Source of the DNA: Thalassia testudinum | Lineage: Eukaryota > Streptophyta > Magnoliopsida > Alismatales > Hydrocharitaceae | NCBI GenBank assembly: GCA_037157565.1 | Contig: JAZHRO010000062.1 | Span: forward strand, 4,092,001-4,156,000 | Length of the DNA: 64,000 bases | Reading direction: 5' to 3' | Shown: in pieces, positions 1 through 10,314 of the stretch | Layout of the letters: each line of letters opens with the position of its first letter | Numbering within the stretch: position 1 is the first letter of the stretch | The notes under the pieces: generated by a model | Told to the model about the DNA's origin: nothing | The model's input: the letters and a program-made list of their open reading frames with translations, nothing else | Databases searched by the model: none | Program-made: the position numbers and the translations under genes

Positions 1-1539
1 TTGGTCCAGACCACCAAGGCACGAAACATGAATGAGGAGCAAATGATCACGAGGCTCTTCCCCCACTCTCTTAGGGATAAAGCCGCTCATTGGTACAAGA
101 CTATAGGAAGACCAATTGCAACTTGGAATGAGTTGAAATCGGCCTTCCTGAAGAAATTCTTCCCTGTCGGACGTACCAATGCTTTGAGACGGGCAATTAC
201 TACTTTTACCCAGCGGCCGAGGGAGCAGTTTCATGTTGCCTGGGAGAGATTCCAAGACCTATTGTGGAGGTGTCCACACCACGAGGTGCTGAAATGGCAA
301 CTCGTGCAAATCTTCTACCACGGGTTGACTGAGCAACTCAAAAATCACGTGGACACTTCTTGCGGAGGCAATTTTCTCAACAAAGATGCAGATAGCATGC
401 ACGATTTATTTGAGGAGATGAATGAGAATTTAATCAATCATGCCTCCATGGATACTTTTAACCGGTCCCAGCAGCCCAGATAGAATGTTAATGAGGTCCA
501 CGACTCTCATTCATTCGATATCAAATTGATTTGTAATAAACTTGATAAGGTGGACTTGGTTGCTAAGAGAATGGAGGAGTGGATGGCTGGAAACTCAATG
601 AATAACTCTCGATCCACTCAATCCCAGAATTCGGGATTCCATCCATCGTGAGCTCCTTCTGGACGGGAGTTCGTGAATCAACTTAATGCGGCTCAACCTG
701 TGAGCCAGCATTATTCGGAACCCTACGGATTCCAAACTGGGGCCTTTGATCCCAGTTTCTCTGATCCCTCCCATTCTTTCTCTCCTTCCTCACCCTAAGA
801 GGATGTTTATGCTATACAGGAGAATGTTAGATCCAACCCTTACTCCAATGCTTACAATCTAGGTTGGAGAAACCACCCTAACTTCTCCGGGAAAAACCCA
901 GGGCAGCAGACCCAATTCCGACCCAGCAACTATGCTCTGCAAAGACCAACGGGTCAGGGTCATGTTTACACTCAGCTGCCCCCGAATTAGGTCAATCAGC
1001 CAACTTGGAATGCCCGTCAACCCGTAGGGCAGGCTGATTTGAACCGACAAATGGTAGAGATGCAAGGATCTATGCTCCAGCTCATGCAGCAAATGAAAAC
1101 CTCACTGGACAACTTGCAAAATGGGTTCATTGCTAATTCTCGTTAACCTGGATCTCTACCATCTCAACCCGTACCCAACCCACGTAATATCCAGAATCCG
1201 GGCAATCAAGCCCAGGGGTACGCGAATTAGAGGGACCCATACACACATGCTCAGGTGGTTGAGCAGGGTCCTTCCTCTTCTTCTTCTTCCTCAAATCAAT
1301 GATTCTTAGCTAATGAAGCCCCTCCAATCTTTCCTAACCCTCCCCAAGACCCAAACCAGTATGCATCTGCTAATTTTGTTACTTTGAAGAGTGGTAAACA
1401 AACTCTGGATCCACAACCACACTGTTCTGATTTACCAAATCCTGAAGAGCCTGAGGAAAGAAAGGAGAACTCTGGAGAAGAAATCAAGGCTTAGGAACCT
1501 GATTCCGAAGATCCGACTCATGTTCCTTTTCCTGAGTTC
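1..1539 (+). pseudogene. gag: E1 gag (Athila-type Ty3/gypsy), 5' end outside window
   Basis: Capsid-like polyprotein region of an Athila-type element, which would form the virus-like particle. The first 160 codons carry the plant retrotransposon gag core, with DKAAHWY, LKKFFPVGRTNALRR and CPHHEVLKWQLVQIFYHGL visible. A Gln/Pro/Asn-rich linker follows. The frame is open at the window start, so the N-terminus is missing. In-frame stops lie at 481 (TAG), 649 (TGA), 796 (TAA), 988 (TAG), 1144 (TAA), 1228 (TAG), 1300 (TGA) and 1492 (TAG), but homology to the E3 copy continues in the same frame through each of them. The gene is therefore dead by point mutation alone and runs directly into the protease frame. 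Confidence 0.9.
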
Positions 1540-2628
1540 TTGATTAGATCAAGGAAGAAGAAGTCTGTTGATAGTAATGAGGAGCTTCTAAATATTTTCA
1601 AGAATGTTGAGATCAATATCCCGCTCCTCGACGCTATCAAGCATATACCGGCTTACGCGAAATTTTTAAAGGATTTATGTACACAAAAGCGTAAGTTGAG
1701 AGAATCTATTTCGAGGAAGGTGGTACTCTCCAAGCAGGCTAGTTCTGTTATCCTGCACCACCTCCCTCAGAAAAAGAGAGATCCAGGTGCTCTTTTGATT
1801 TCTTGTGTCATTGGAGATTATACCTTTGATAAAGCACTGCTAGATCTGGGTGCATCCATTAACCTAATTCTGACTTCACCTTACAAGAAGTTTGGATTAG
1901 GTGAACTTCAGCCGACTTCAGTAACGCTACATTTAGTGGATTGTTCAGTCACAAATCCACAAGGCGTTATTGAAGATGTTATTGTTAAAGTTAAGGATTT
2001 CTATTTTCCTGTAGATTTCCTTGTCCTTGACATGGATGTCCCTGAAAATTTGAGAAACACTCCCATCATTCTAGGGTGTCAGTTCCTGTCTACCGCCAAG
2101 GCCAACATTAACTGTGAAAGTAGTAGTATGAAAATCACCTTTGGGGATCAAAGAATGGAATTGGATATTTTTAAGGCGATTAATAAATTCGAGGATTGTG
2201 AATTTATTGAGGAACTTCTGGACGATAATGTGAATATTGAAACTTGTATGATGGTTTCTACATTTGAAAGTTCCTCCTCTGATGTTGAATTGGACCTGCA
2301 ACCCTCTATGGCTGACCCGCCATCTTCTGAAGAGGTTATTGATTTTGTTCACTCTCAACCTCTTCCTATTGATAAGTCTTCATCAGCATCTTCCATACCT
2401 TCAATCATCAACCCGCCCCAGCTTGAACTGAAACCGTTGCCTGAGAATCTGAAATATCAGTTTTTAGGACCACATAAGACGCTCCCTGTGATTATCAGTG
2501 CTAAATTAACAAAGGAGCAGGAGATTAAATTGATTAAGGTCCTAAAGGAAAATAAGGAGGCAATTGGTTGGACCATTCATGACCTTAGGGGGATCGAGCC
2601 ATCTTATTGCAATCACAAAATATTTTAG
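1540..2628 (+). pseudogene. E1 aspartic protease and linker
   Basis: Continuation of the E1 polyprotein. A retropepsin-like domain has its active-site D-L-G-A at 1843-1854 (context ALLDLGASINLI), followed by conserved VIVKVKDFYFPVDFLVLDMDVP and a later INCES block near 2107. It would cleave the gag-pol polyprotein. A linker rich in acidic and Ser residues leads to the ELKPLPENLKYQFL segment that normally precedes reverse transcriptase. The segment is open for 362 codons and ends at TAG 2626-2628, after which the same frame resumes. The active-site Asp is intact, so the defect lies in the flanking stops. Confidence 0.9.
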
Positions 2629-4059
2629 GAAGATGGATCCCGCCCTTCTCTCCATATGCAGAGGAGATTAAATCCAAATATGCAAGAGGTGGTCAAGAAG
2701 GAGATTATCAAGTGGCTCGATGCAGGAATCATTTATCTGATCTCCGATAGTCCTTGGGTAAGTCCCGTGCAGATTGTTCCCAAGAAAGCTGGGATAACCA
2801 TTGTGACTAACGAGAAAGGAGAATCTGTCACAACTTGTTTAGCTTCCTCTTGGAGAGTATGTATTGATTACAGGAAGCTGAACACAGCCATGAAAAAGGA
2901 TCATTTCCCTCTGCCTTTTATTGATCAAATTCTTGGAAGACTAGTTGGGCAGAAGTACTTCTGTTTTCTCAATGGCTACTCGGGATACAACCAAGTCCCT
3001 ATCTATCCTGAGGATCAGGAAAAAACTACCTTCACCTGTCCCTACAGAACCTTTGCTTTCCGTAGGATGCCGTTCGGCTTATGCAATGCACCTGCGACTT
3101 TTCAAAGGTGTATGCTGGCCATATTCTCTGACATGGTGGGAGAGTTTATGGAAGTCTTCATGGATGATTTCTCTATTTTTGGAGAATCGTTTGACTCTTG
3201 TCTAGCTAATCTTAAAATAATTCTTAAACGATGCATCAAAACAAGACTGATCCTTAGCTGGGAAAAGAGTCATTTCATGACACAAGAAGGCATCATCTTG
3301 GGTCATGTAATCTCTGAATGGGGAATCGAAGTGGACAAAGCTAAGGTTGATGCTATCGCTAAACTTCCTCCTCCGACATCTGTCAAACAAATTCGATCAT
3401 TTCTTAGTAATGTGGGATTCTACAGGAGATTCATCAAGGACTTTTCGAAGGTTGCTCGTCCTTTGAGCAATCTTCTCACCAAAGAAATGATGTTTGATTT
3501 CAACGAATCATGCCGCAAGGCATTTAATTTTCTTAAAACAGCAGTCACTTGTGCTCCAATATTGCAACCACCGATTTGGACAACCCCTTTTGAGATTATG
3601 ACTGACGCTTTTGATTACGCGGTCGAGGCTGTTTTGGGTCAGAAAGTTTACAGGAAGCCCTCTATCATCTACTACACTAGTAAAACTCTGGATGAGGCCC
3701 AGAGGAATTACACTACTACTGAGAAGGAATTACTAGCTATAGTATTTGCTTTGGAGAAATTCATCGCTTATCTCTTAGGGTCTCACGTCATCATATATAC
3801 CGACCGCTTGGCCTTGAGACATCTCTTGGCCAAAAAGGATGCCAAACCCTGGCTTATTCGTTGGATTCTTCTGCTTTAAGAATTTGATCTTGAAATCAAG
3901 GATAAATCCAGGGTGCAGAATGTGGTGGCGGACCATCTGTTGAGACTTTTGAGTGATTCTTCTCATCTGGACATTCCAATTGTTGATACTTTTCCGGACG
4001 AAACCATCCTTATAGTTTAAGGTGTCCAAACCCCATGGTTTGCTAACATTGTCAACTAT
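2629..4059 (+). pseudogene. E1 reverse transcriptase and RNase H
   Basis: RNA-dependent DNA polymerase of the element. The fingers/palm begin near MQRRLNPNMQEVVKKEI at 2656. VCIDYRKLNTA, FCFLNGYSGYNQ, FGLCNAPATFQRCM and the catalytic F-M-D-D at 3157-3168 are all present. RNase H follows from about 3580 (EIMTDAFDYAVEAVLGQ, then YTTTEKELLAIVFALEKF, YTDRLALRHLL). The DGYSGYNQ motif has Asn for Asp (LNGY), a likely damaging change. Stops at 3877 (TAA) and 4018 (TAA) interrupt the frame without shifting it. Confidence 0.93.
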
Positions 4060-5322
4060 TTGGCCATTGCTCAAATCCCCCAGGATTGGACCAAGCAACA
4101 ATGGGATAGACTCAAATCTGAGGCCAAATATTACTTCTGGGAGGACCCTGAACTGTACCGCATCAACTCTAATCAGATTATTCGCCGATGTGTTTCGAAG
4201 AACGAATTCAAGAGTATACTCGAGTTCTGCCATGCATCTGCATGTGGTGGACACTTCTCCGGGAAAAAGACAGTAGAAAAAATTTTACAATCTAGATTTT
4301 ATTGACCGTCTTTACTCAAGGATGCCCAAGAATTCTTGAGGTCATGTTCTCGATGCCAGGAACTTGGGAGCAAAACCAAGAGAGACATGATGCCCCTAAA
4401 CCTGATTCTTCCCGTCGAAACCTTCGACGTTTGGGGCATCGATTTCATGGGACCCTTCCTCCCTTCATTTGGACATCAGTACATTCTCGTTGTTGTTGAT
4501 TACATGTCCAAGTGGATCGAGGCTATTCCCACCCGAATCAATGACCACAAGGTGGTCATTGATTTCGTCAAGAAGAACATTTTCAGTCGATTCAGGATTC
4601 CGAGGGCCATCATCAGCGATGGTGGCGCTCATTTCACTAATGCCCAATTCTATAATTTACTGGAAAAATATGGGGTTAATCACCGAATCTCCACACCTTA
4701 CCATCCCCAGACGAATAGACAGGCCTAGATCTCCAATCGAGAGATCAAGAATATTCTGCAGAAAACGATTAGGCCTGATAGCAAAGACTGGACTTAAAAG
4801 CTTGAGGATGCTCTTTGGGCCTACCGTACGGCGTATAAAGCGCCCATCGGCATGTCTCCGTTTCGTCTAGTGTATGGAAAGGTGTGCCATTTACCCGTAG
4901 AAATTGAACATAGGGCATTCTCGGCAATCAAGCAGTGCAATCTAGATCTAAGTTTAACCGGGAAGACCAAGAAACTCCAACTATCTGAGTTGGAGGAGCT
5001 TAGAAATGTTGCGTATGAGAATGCCAAGATCTACAAGGCTTAGACCAAAGCTCTTCATGACCAATTGATTTCCCGCAAGAGCTTTGAAGCGAACTAGAAG
5101 GTCTGGCTCTTCAATTCTCGACTTAAGCTCTTTCCCGGCAAACTTAGGTCGAAATGGAATGGCCCATTCATTATCGATCAGATATTTCCAAATAGGGCTC
5201 TTTAGAACTCAGACCTAAGGGCGAGTAATTCATTCAAAGTCAACGGTCAACATCTGAAGCTTGTTATTGACCGTACTATTCCAGAACCCATCTCAGACAC
5301 GGTTTCTCTAGTCATGTTTTGA
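4060..5322 (+). pseudogene. E1 integrase, broken at its catalytic glutamate
   Basis: DDE integrase. The zinc-binding N-terminal part is at about 4190-4380 (FCHASACGGHFS, then CSRCQELGSKTKRDMMP). The core has the first Asp in WGIDFMGPF and the second in ISDGGAHFTN, followed 35 residues later by the site of the third acid, which reads TAG at 4726-4728 where E2 has Glu in GQAEVSN. Further in-frame stops are at 4303, 4795, 5041, 5095 and 5203. The natural end is TGA 5320-5322. The C-terminal part ([26 protein letters not shown] equivalent) is Athila-like, and no chromodomain is seen. Confidence 0.9.
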
Positions 5323-5455
5323 CTTCTTTGGTTGGACTTCACCTAGCTAACAGCATTAAACTCAACAGTTATACAGTCTAACTCAGAGCTGACCCAAGCT
5401 TCATATTCAAGTGATATCTTCTGCATTCTACCCTTCCTTTCATGTCTTTTATTCT

Positions 5456-5492
5456 CAATGTGGACATTGCATCAGCTAGGCATGGGAGGGTG
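5456..5492 (+). promoter_or_regulatory. E1 internal hairpin plus purine tract
   Basis: CAATG-TGGA-CATTG hairpin at 5456-5469, then AGGCATGGGAGGGTG. The same stem with a variable 4-nt loop occurs in E2, E4 and E5. The tract resembles the LTR-adjacent purine tract and may be an extra plus-strand priming site (inference). Confidence 0.6.
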
Positions 5493-5892
5493 CATTTCTT
5501 AATCATTTTGTCAGCTTTGTGGAATTTTTGTAAATTCTACCCATTTTCTTATATACATAAAAAAAATTGAATTAGGAAGGAATACATGGACATTAGGACC
5601 TTTTAATCTTAGGAAATATTACAGTAGGATCTGAACACTAAGACCCTTCAGGTCTTTGGGCTTAATCAGCTAGGGTATCCACTAAAATGTGGATTTGTTA
5701 TCAAGTCCTCACCATCTTGAATTCTATTTTAATTTAATTAAATAAGTTTGGGTAATAAGTGCATGACTTATCAACCCGCCCTATGATTTGAGGAAACTTT
5801 AAGTCTAAGCATCTACACACTATTCGCCACTGACTCGTTGTTCGGCGATTTTAATAAAAATTGGATAGCTAATGAACCTTCTAAGGTGATAT

Positions 5893-6149
5893 AGCTGGCA
5901 AGTTATCATGGGTAACAGCCCATAGGTAGGTTGTCTAGAGCCCAGTCACTGGACCACTCTTTTCTTGTTGCCTTTAGGTAAATCTTAGACCAGGGAATCC
6001 ACCTACTTAAAAAGAAAAAGAAAGTCAAAAAGAAAAGAAAAAGAAAATGAAAAATGAGAAAAGAAATAAAAAAAGCCACACTTCGCTGCATGAGTATGGC
6101 TGGCAAGTTGTTGGTGGTAACAGCTCATCGACTGGTTGTCCAGAACCCA
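5893..6149 (+). repeat. Two-copy structured repeat in the E1 3' region
   Basis: Two related ~52-nt modules at 5893-5943 and 6098-6149, each reading GCTGGCAAGTT, then GGTAACAGC, then GGTTGTC(C/T)AGA. The outer CTGG can pair with CCAG (CTAG in copy 1). The centre of copy 1 forms ATGGG/CCCAT around TAACAG. Two equivalents lie in E2 at 10889-10931 and 11068-11112 on the minus strand. Confidence 0.6.
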
Positions 6150-6685
6150 ACTCAAGAAATGCACTAAAAATTCCCAAAAAACTTAGGAAGAAGCGGAGAA
6201 GTAGAATAATCCGAGGAGATATACACTGGATTCACCCTTATGTTGACCTCATAAAAAATAAAAGCAGGGAGAAAGCTACCGGTCGTAAAGATACACCTTT
6301 AGGCAGAACTCGCTTTTTAAGGTCACCTAGGGGCGTAGAAACCTAAAGTCCGTTCTGATTGCCGATCAATGAGTCTACCACATTCACAAAAAGATGCTTA
6401 GAACTTAGGGTTCTCATCAAATCTTGGGCGGGTTGAGTGGCCGTAGAAAGCCGCTCTGTAACCCTGAACTCAAAAACTCAAAAAAATTAGAAAAGAAGAA
6501 AAAGAGAAAAAAAAAGAGATCTTTCTTTGAATAAGGCGAGGGCTTGAGGTGGTTTGCATTTTGGCAGATATCCGAGCGCTATTGTGTCTTAGAAAGTTTA
6601 GGTCCTAAGTAAAAATTTCTTAATGTTGAAAATGATTTGTCCCCGAGTAATCCAACCTAACTTCTTTATAAATAGCATGTAGTTT

Positions 6686-6720
6686 TTGCTAGGGACTAAC
6701 AAAAGATAGGCATGGGGGTG
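6686..6720 (+). promoter_or_regulatory. E1 polypurine tract with upstream hairpin
   Basis: TTGCTAG-GGA-CTAACAA hairpin at 6686-6702, then GATAGGCATGGGGGTG directly before the LTR. The position and sequence match the plus-strand primer (PPT) of LTR retrotransposons, and E2, E4 and E5 have the same arrangement. Confidence 0.8.
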
Positions 6721-8395
6721 TCATGTGCATATATCTGATTAACCTAAAATGTCTATTAATGCATGTTCTTAGTGTCACATTAGCATTATACATTGTAAAT
6801 ATTGCATAACAAGCATAATCATGCATTTAGGTCAAGTTGTATAAATTGTATAGTAATTATCTCCTTTTATGGTCAGGGACAGGGTGACTTTTTATCGGGG
6901 CCTCAGATCGAAGATCCAACTGTACAGATCTGATCAGGGCGATGATTGGAGTTCAACGACTCCAAGATCACCCTAATCGGACGTCCATAGCACCAGATAG
7001 AGACCGAGGAACCCTAAAGATCAAGGGCCAAGATGGTGTTAATCCGCACCTCAGATGACAAATCCGATCACACGGATGGGTTCAAATCGATGATCACAGC
7101 CTAACGATGCAAAAATTGGTCCAATCCGACACCCGTGGCACCATTTACAACACTCAGAAGATGGACGGCTTAGATGGTGCCACGTGGCATCATCATAGCC
7201 GCCCAGCACCAGTCGCCCCCATCCGTTCAATGTCTGAAGGCAAAGGCGTGGGTGATCTAGGCCATTGGATCTCCATCCAGCGGTCGCAGATCGCGCATGC
7301 CTAATTCCTAAACGAGGCAAAGATGCCCTCGCAGCACGTTGGTCCAACGCCCTACGAATTCTGCTAGGCATGCATTCGAATCCTGCCCGACCTCCAAATC
7401 AAGACAAGCGAGCGCGCGAGCACACAATCGGGGCCGTGTGATTCGCATCGAGCGGCACGGATCAGTCGATAGCACCCACGCACTATCAAACGCGCAGTGC
7501 GAATGCCCAATCACAGGCAAGCGCGCGGCGCTGGCAAGGAGCAGTTTAAGCCGTCCGATCTGTTGATCGGATGGCTGAGCATGTGCGGTCGTGCGTAGGC
7601 GCTGAGGCAGTGAAGGCGAGGGGGATTGTGCATGTCGGCCACATTCAGACCTTTAGTGATGGATTTATCCATCACCAAATGTCCTAAATTAATGTTTTTA
7701 ATGTTGTAATGACCAAAATGTCCCCACTCCTTGAAACTATAAAAGGAGACCCCTACCATACGAATTTCTCATCTCTTCCTTCTCTCTCCCTCTCCAAAGC
7801 TTAAGAGAAGCTTGTCCCACACGCAGGATGCTCCTCAAGAGCTAAAACCAAGTTTTCGCCCTCGTTCCGGAAGCGGATCCCGCAACGACGACGACGTGTT
7901 GCTTCGTTCCCGTTCCTCCTGCTTCTTCCTCCTTCTTCCTGCTCCATTCCTCGTCTTCCAGGCGTTGTCTCGTCCGACTCATCCTCCAAGCTATCGTCAA
8001 GGAAGATAACTTCTCTCTCCCTTCTTTTTCCTCTTTTTAGAGTAGAATTTTCCTGCTTACTAGTTATAACAATTTCCCGATTTCTAGTGTAATCATTTTT
8101 CACTTTCTTAGTTGTAAAAACATTATTCAATATCAAGTGATTGTTCTTTCTCTCTCTCTCTTATTGTTTATATTACTTCCATTGTGATTATTTCGCCCTT
8201 TAAACAAAAATACAAAAAAAATATAACTACGGATTTTGAGATCGACGCAGCCTCCCTGTGTTTGACCTGAAATTTCTTTACAGATTTTTTGGTATAAATT
8301 TTATTTGTTGAATGGATTTCTTCGCGACTCAAACTACAACGATGAGTTTTCAAATCCAATTGCGAACGTGTAGTCATCCGCATTCAACAATTCCA
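6721..8395 (+). repeat. E1 3' LTR (Athila type)
   Basis: The LTR starts immediately after the PPT. TCATGTGCATATATCTG aligns base for base with TGATGT... at the E2 LTR end, so TG has become TC. It ends near ...ATTCCA. Contents in order: AT-rich U3 with TGCATG repeats, GC-rich middle, TATA box at 7738, pyrimidine-rich R region, and the U5 box CTCCCTGTGTTTGACCT at about 8251-8267. The edges are set by comparison with LTRs at 8615-10314 and 31849-33576. Confidence 0.8.
7738..7746 (+). promoter_or_regulatory. TATA box of the E1 LTR
   Basis: TATAAAAGG lies in a 30-bp AT-to-pyrimidine transition (ACTATAAAAGGAGACCCC) with a CT-rich initiator region downstream. Related LTRs have TATA boxes at the equivalent place. 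Confidence 0.7.
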
Positions 8396-8614
8396 TTTTG
8401 TGTCTCAAAATAAAAATAAAAAAAACATAAAAAAATAAAAATATTAGGCTAGGTTAGATTTAGGTTAGAAAAGTGGATCCAAATCTCGATTCATTTTCAG
8501 AACTCCCAGAGACGAATGACTGGGACTCAAGTTCTAAAAAGAATAAAATCTACGCGAGTTTCTTAAACAATTAAATATTTTGATCAAGGGTTTAACGCGA
8601 CTACATTACAATTT
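8396..8614. other. Spacer between two convergent 3' LTRs
   Basis: 219 bp of AT-rich sequence between the 3' ends of the E1 and E2 LTRs. No ORF is seen. It starts TTTTGTGTCTC, which could be flanking host DNA or a remnant of an element leader. Nothing else is recognisable. Confidence 0.5.
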
Positions 8615-10314
8615 CCGACAATTTTAAAATGCGTAAAAATGGACTTGTCATCTGCTAATCAGATAATTTTATTGAAACTTGTGTGAGTCCTGTGTCAAAC
8701 ATAATGAGGCTACGCCAATTCTAAATCCGCAATTATATTTTTTGTATTTTTTTTATAAAGGAAACGTTCACAATGGCAACTAAACTACTTGAAATATAAA
8801 CAAGAGAGAGAGAGAGAGAAACAACTTTATAATTATGATAATGTCGATTACAACTAATGGCTACAACTAGAAAGTTGAAAAACTATACTAGAAAGCAATA
8901 AAATGATATGGGATGAGAAATTATCCTTCTCGACGAATGCTTGGATGACGAGTTGGACGGACGACTCTTGGAAGGAGAGTGAAGATAGAGGACAGAAGGC
9001 GAATTTGGAAGAACTAGGGATGAGACAGGGCGTCGATGTCGCGGGATCCGCTTTCAGAATGGGGGCGAGAGGACGGCTGGCGAGAGCCCTATGAAAGGGG
9101 GTGAGAAGTAAAAAATTTTGATTTTTAACTCTAGCGGAACTTCCCATAGTTTGGAAGCACTAGAGCGAGCTTGAGAACATTACTCTTAGCTCTTTGGGAG
9201 GTTAAGAGAAGAAAGGGATGAAGAAATATGTGGGGCACAGGGTCCTATTTATATTTGATGACATGGTAGCAAAAGGGGCACTTCACATCTTTAAAATTAA
9301 ATACAATCTTTTAGTGACACGCATTCGTCACTAAAGGTAAATGATGGTGAAGCTGCACGGAGAGAGAAGGAGTGTCCAATCTTGATCGCACAGTGTGGAA
9401 GCGGCATCAATTCGCACATGTGTTACTAGCATTGAAGAGGCGCTGCGCTTCAACCGTTGGATCGACGATGAACGGTTCAAATCATGCGCTATCTCGCCTT
9501 CAGAACGCGCTAACGCCTCCAAGTGCGATCTTGTGTGATCGCATGCGTTTGCACGACACTCTTATCCAATGCGTCGAATTCACCCACATGGCTACACATG
9601 ACCGCCCGATTTCAATCGCGCGATCAAATCTCCTGTGTCGACGTCTTCAGCTGATTAATTCTGCGAACGGAGGCTCAAACACGTGCCTCTGAGTTGCATG
9701 TGGAGCGTTCTCCACTGTGCTATCTCCGCAGATTGTCATGAAGATGCTCTTACGAATATGCTCCCTCGACCATTGGATCTTAATTCGATGATCGAGATCT
9801 AATGGCGCAGATGAAGGAGGCCAGTGGCTGTGGGCGGCTTGGATGGTGCCACGTAGCGCCATCTAGGTTGTCCATCTTCAAATGCTTGTAGGTGGCACCA
9901 CGAACATCAGATTGGGTCGATTTTCGTCATTGGCCTATGATTGTCGATTCAAACCCATCCGTGTGGGTGGATTTGTCGTCTGAAGTCCAGATTTTCACCA
10001 CCTTGCCCCTTTGCCTCTAATCTTCCTCGAATTGCATTTGATGCTAGGGAGGTCCGATCAAGGCAATCGTGGAGGCGTTGGACTCCGATATTTGTCCTAA
10101 TCAGATTCGTATGGTTGTATCTTCAATCCAAGACCTAGATAAATATCTCCTTATCCTCTGAACATAATAAGAGGCGAATTACTATACAATGTGTATAAAT
10201 TAATCTAAATGCATGATAATGCATGTTATGCAATATTTATAATCCATGATGCTTCTATGACACTAGGAACATGCATAAATAGACATTTTAGGCCAATTAG
10301 ATGTGTGTACATCA
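8615..10314 (-). repeat. E2 3' LTR (Athila type)
   Basis: On the minus strand it starts TGATGTACACACATC, just after the PPT-like GGCATGGGGTTG (10315-10327), and runs to about 8615. A TATA-like TATAAATAGG lies near 9246-9256 on the minus strand. A U5 box is near 8690-8712. It is homologous to, but clearly diverged from, the LTRs at 6721-8395 and 31849-33576. The left edge is approximate. Confidence 0.8.

Larger units (their letters stand above)
5323..6720 (+). other. E1 non-coding 3' region
   Basis: About 1.4 kb between the pol stop and the 3' LTR. I see no envelope-like ORF. It holds a first hairpin-purine module (5456-5492), two copies of a structured repeat (5893-5943 and 6098-6149), an A-rich stretch near 6010-6075 and a second hairpin-purine module that ends at the LTR. 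The same order, in reverse orientation, is found between 10315 and 11640 in E2. Confidence 0.75.

Noticed and set aside
5323..6720. Envelope-like ORF expected in some Athila elements
   Set aside because: I searched the 3' regions of E1, E2, E4 and E5 and saw no ORF with transmembrane or conserved features; the region appears non-coding.
7051..7759. Several overlapping 65-106-codon ORFs on both strands
   Set aside because: All inside the E1 LTR, mutually overlapping, with no conservation in the homologous LTR frames.
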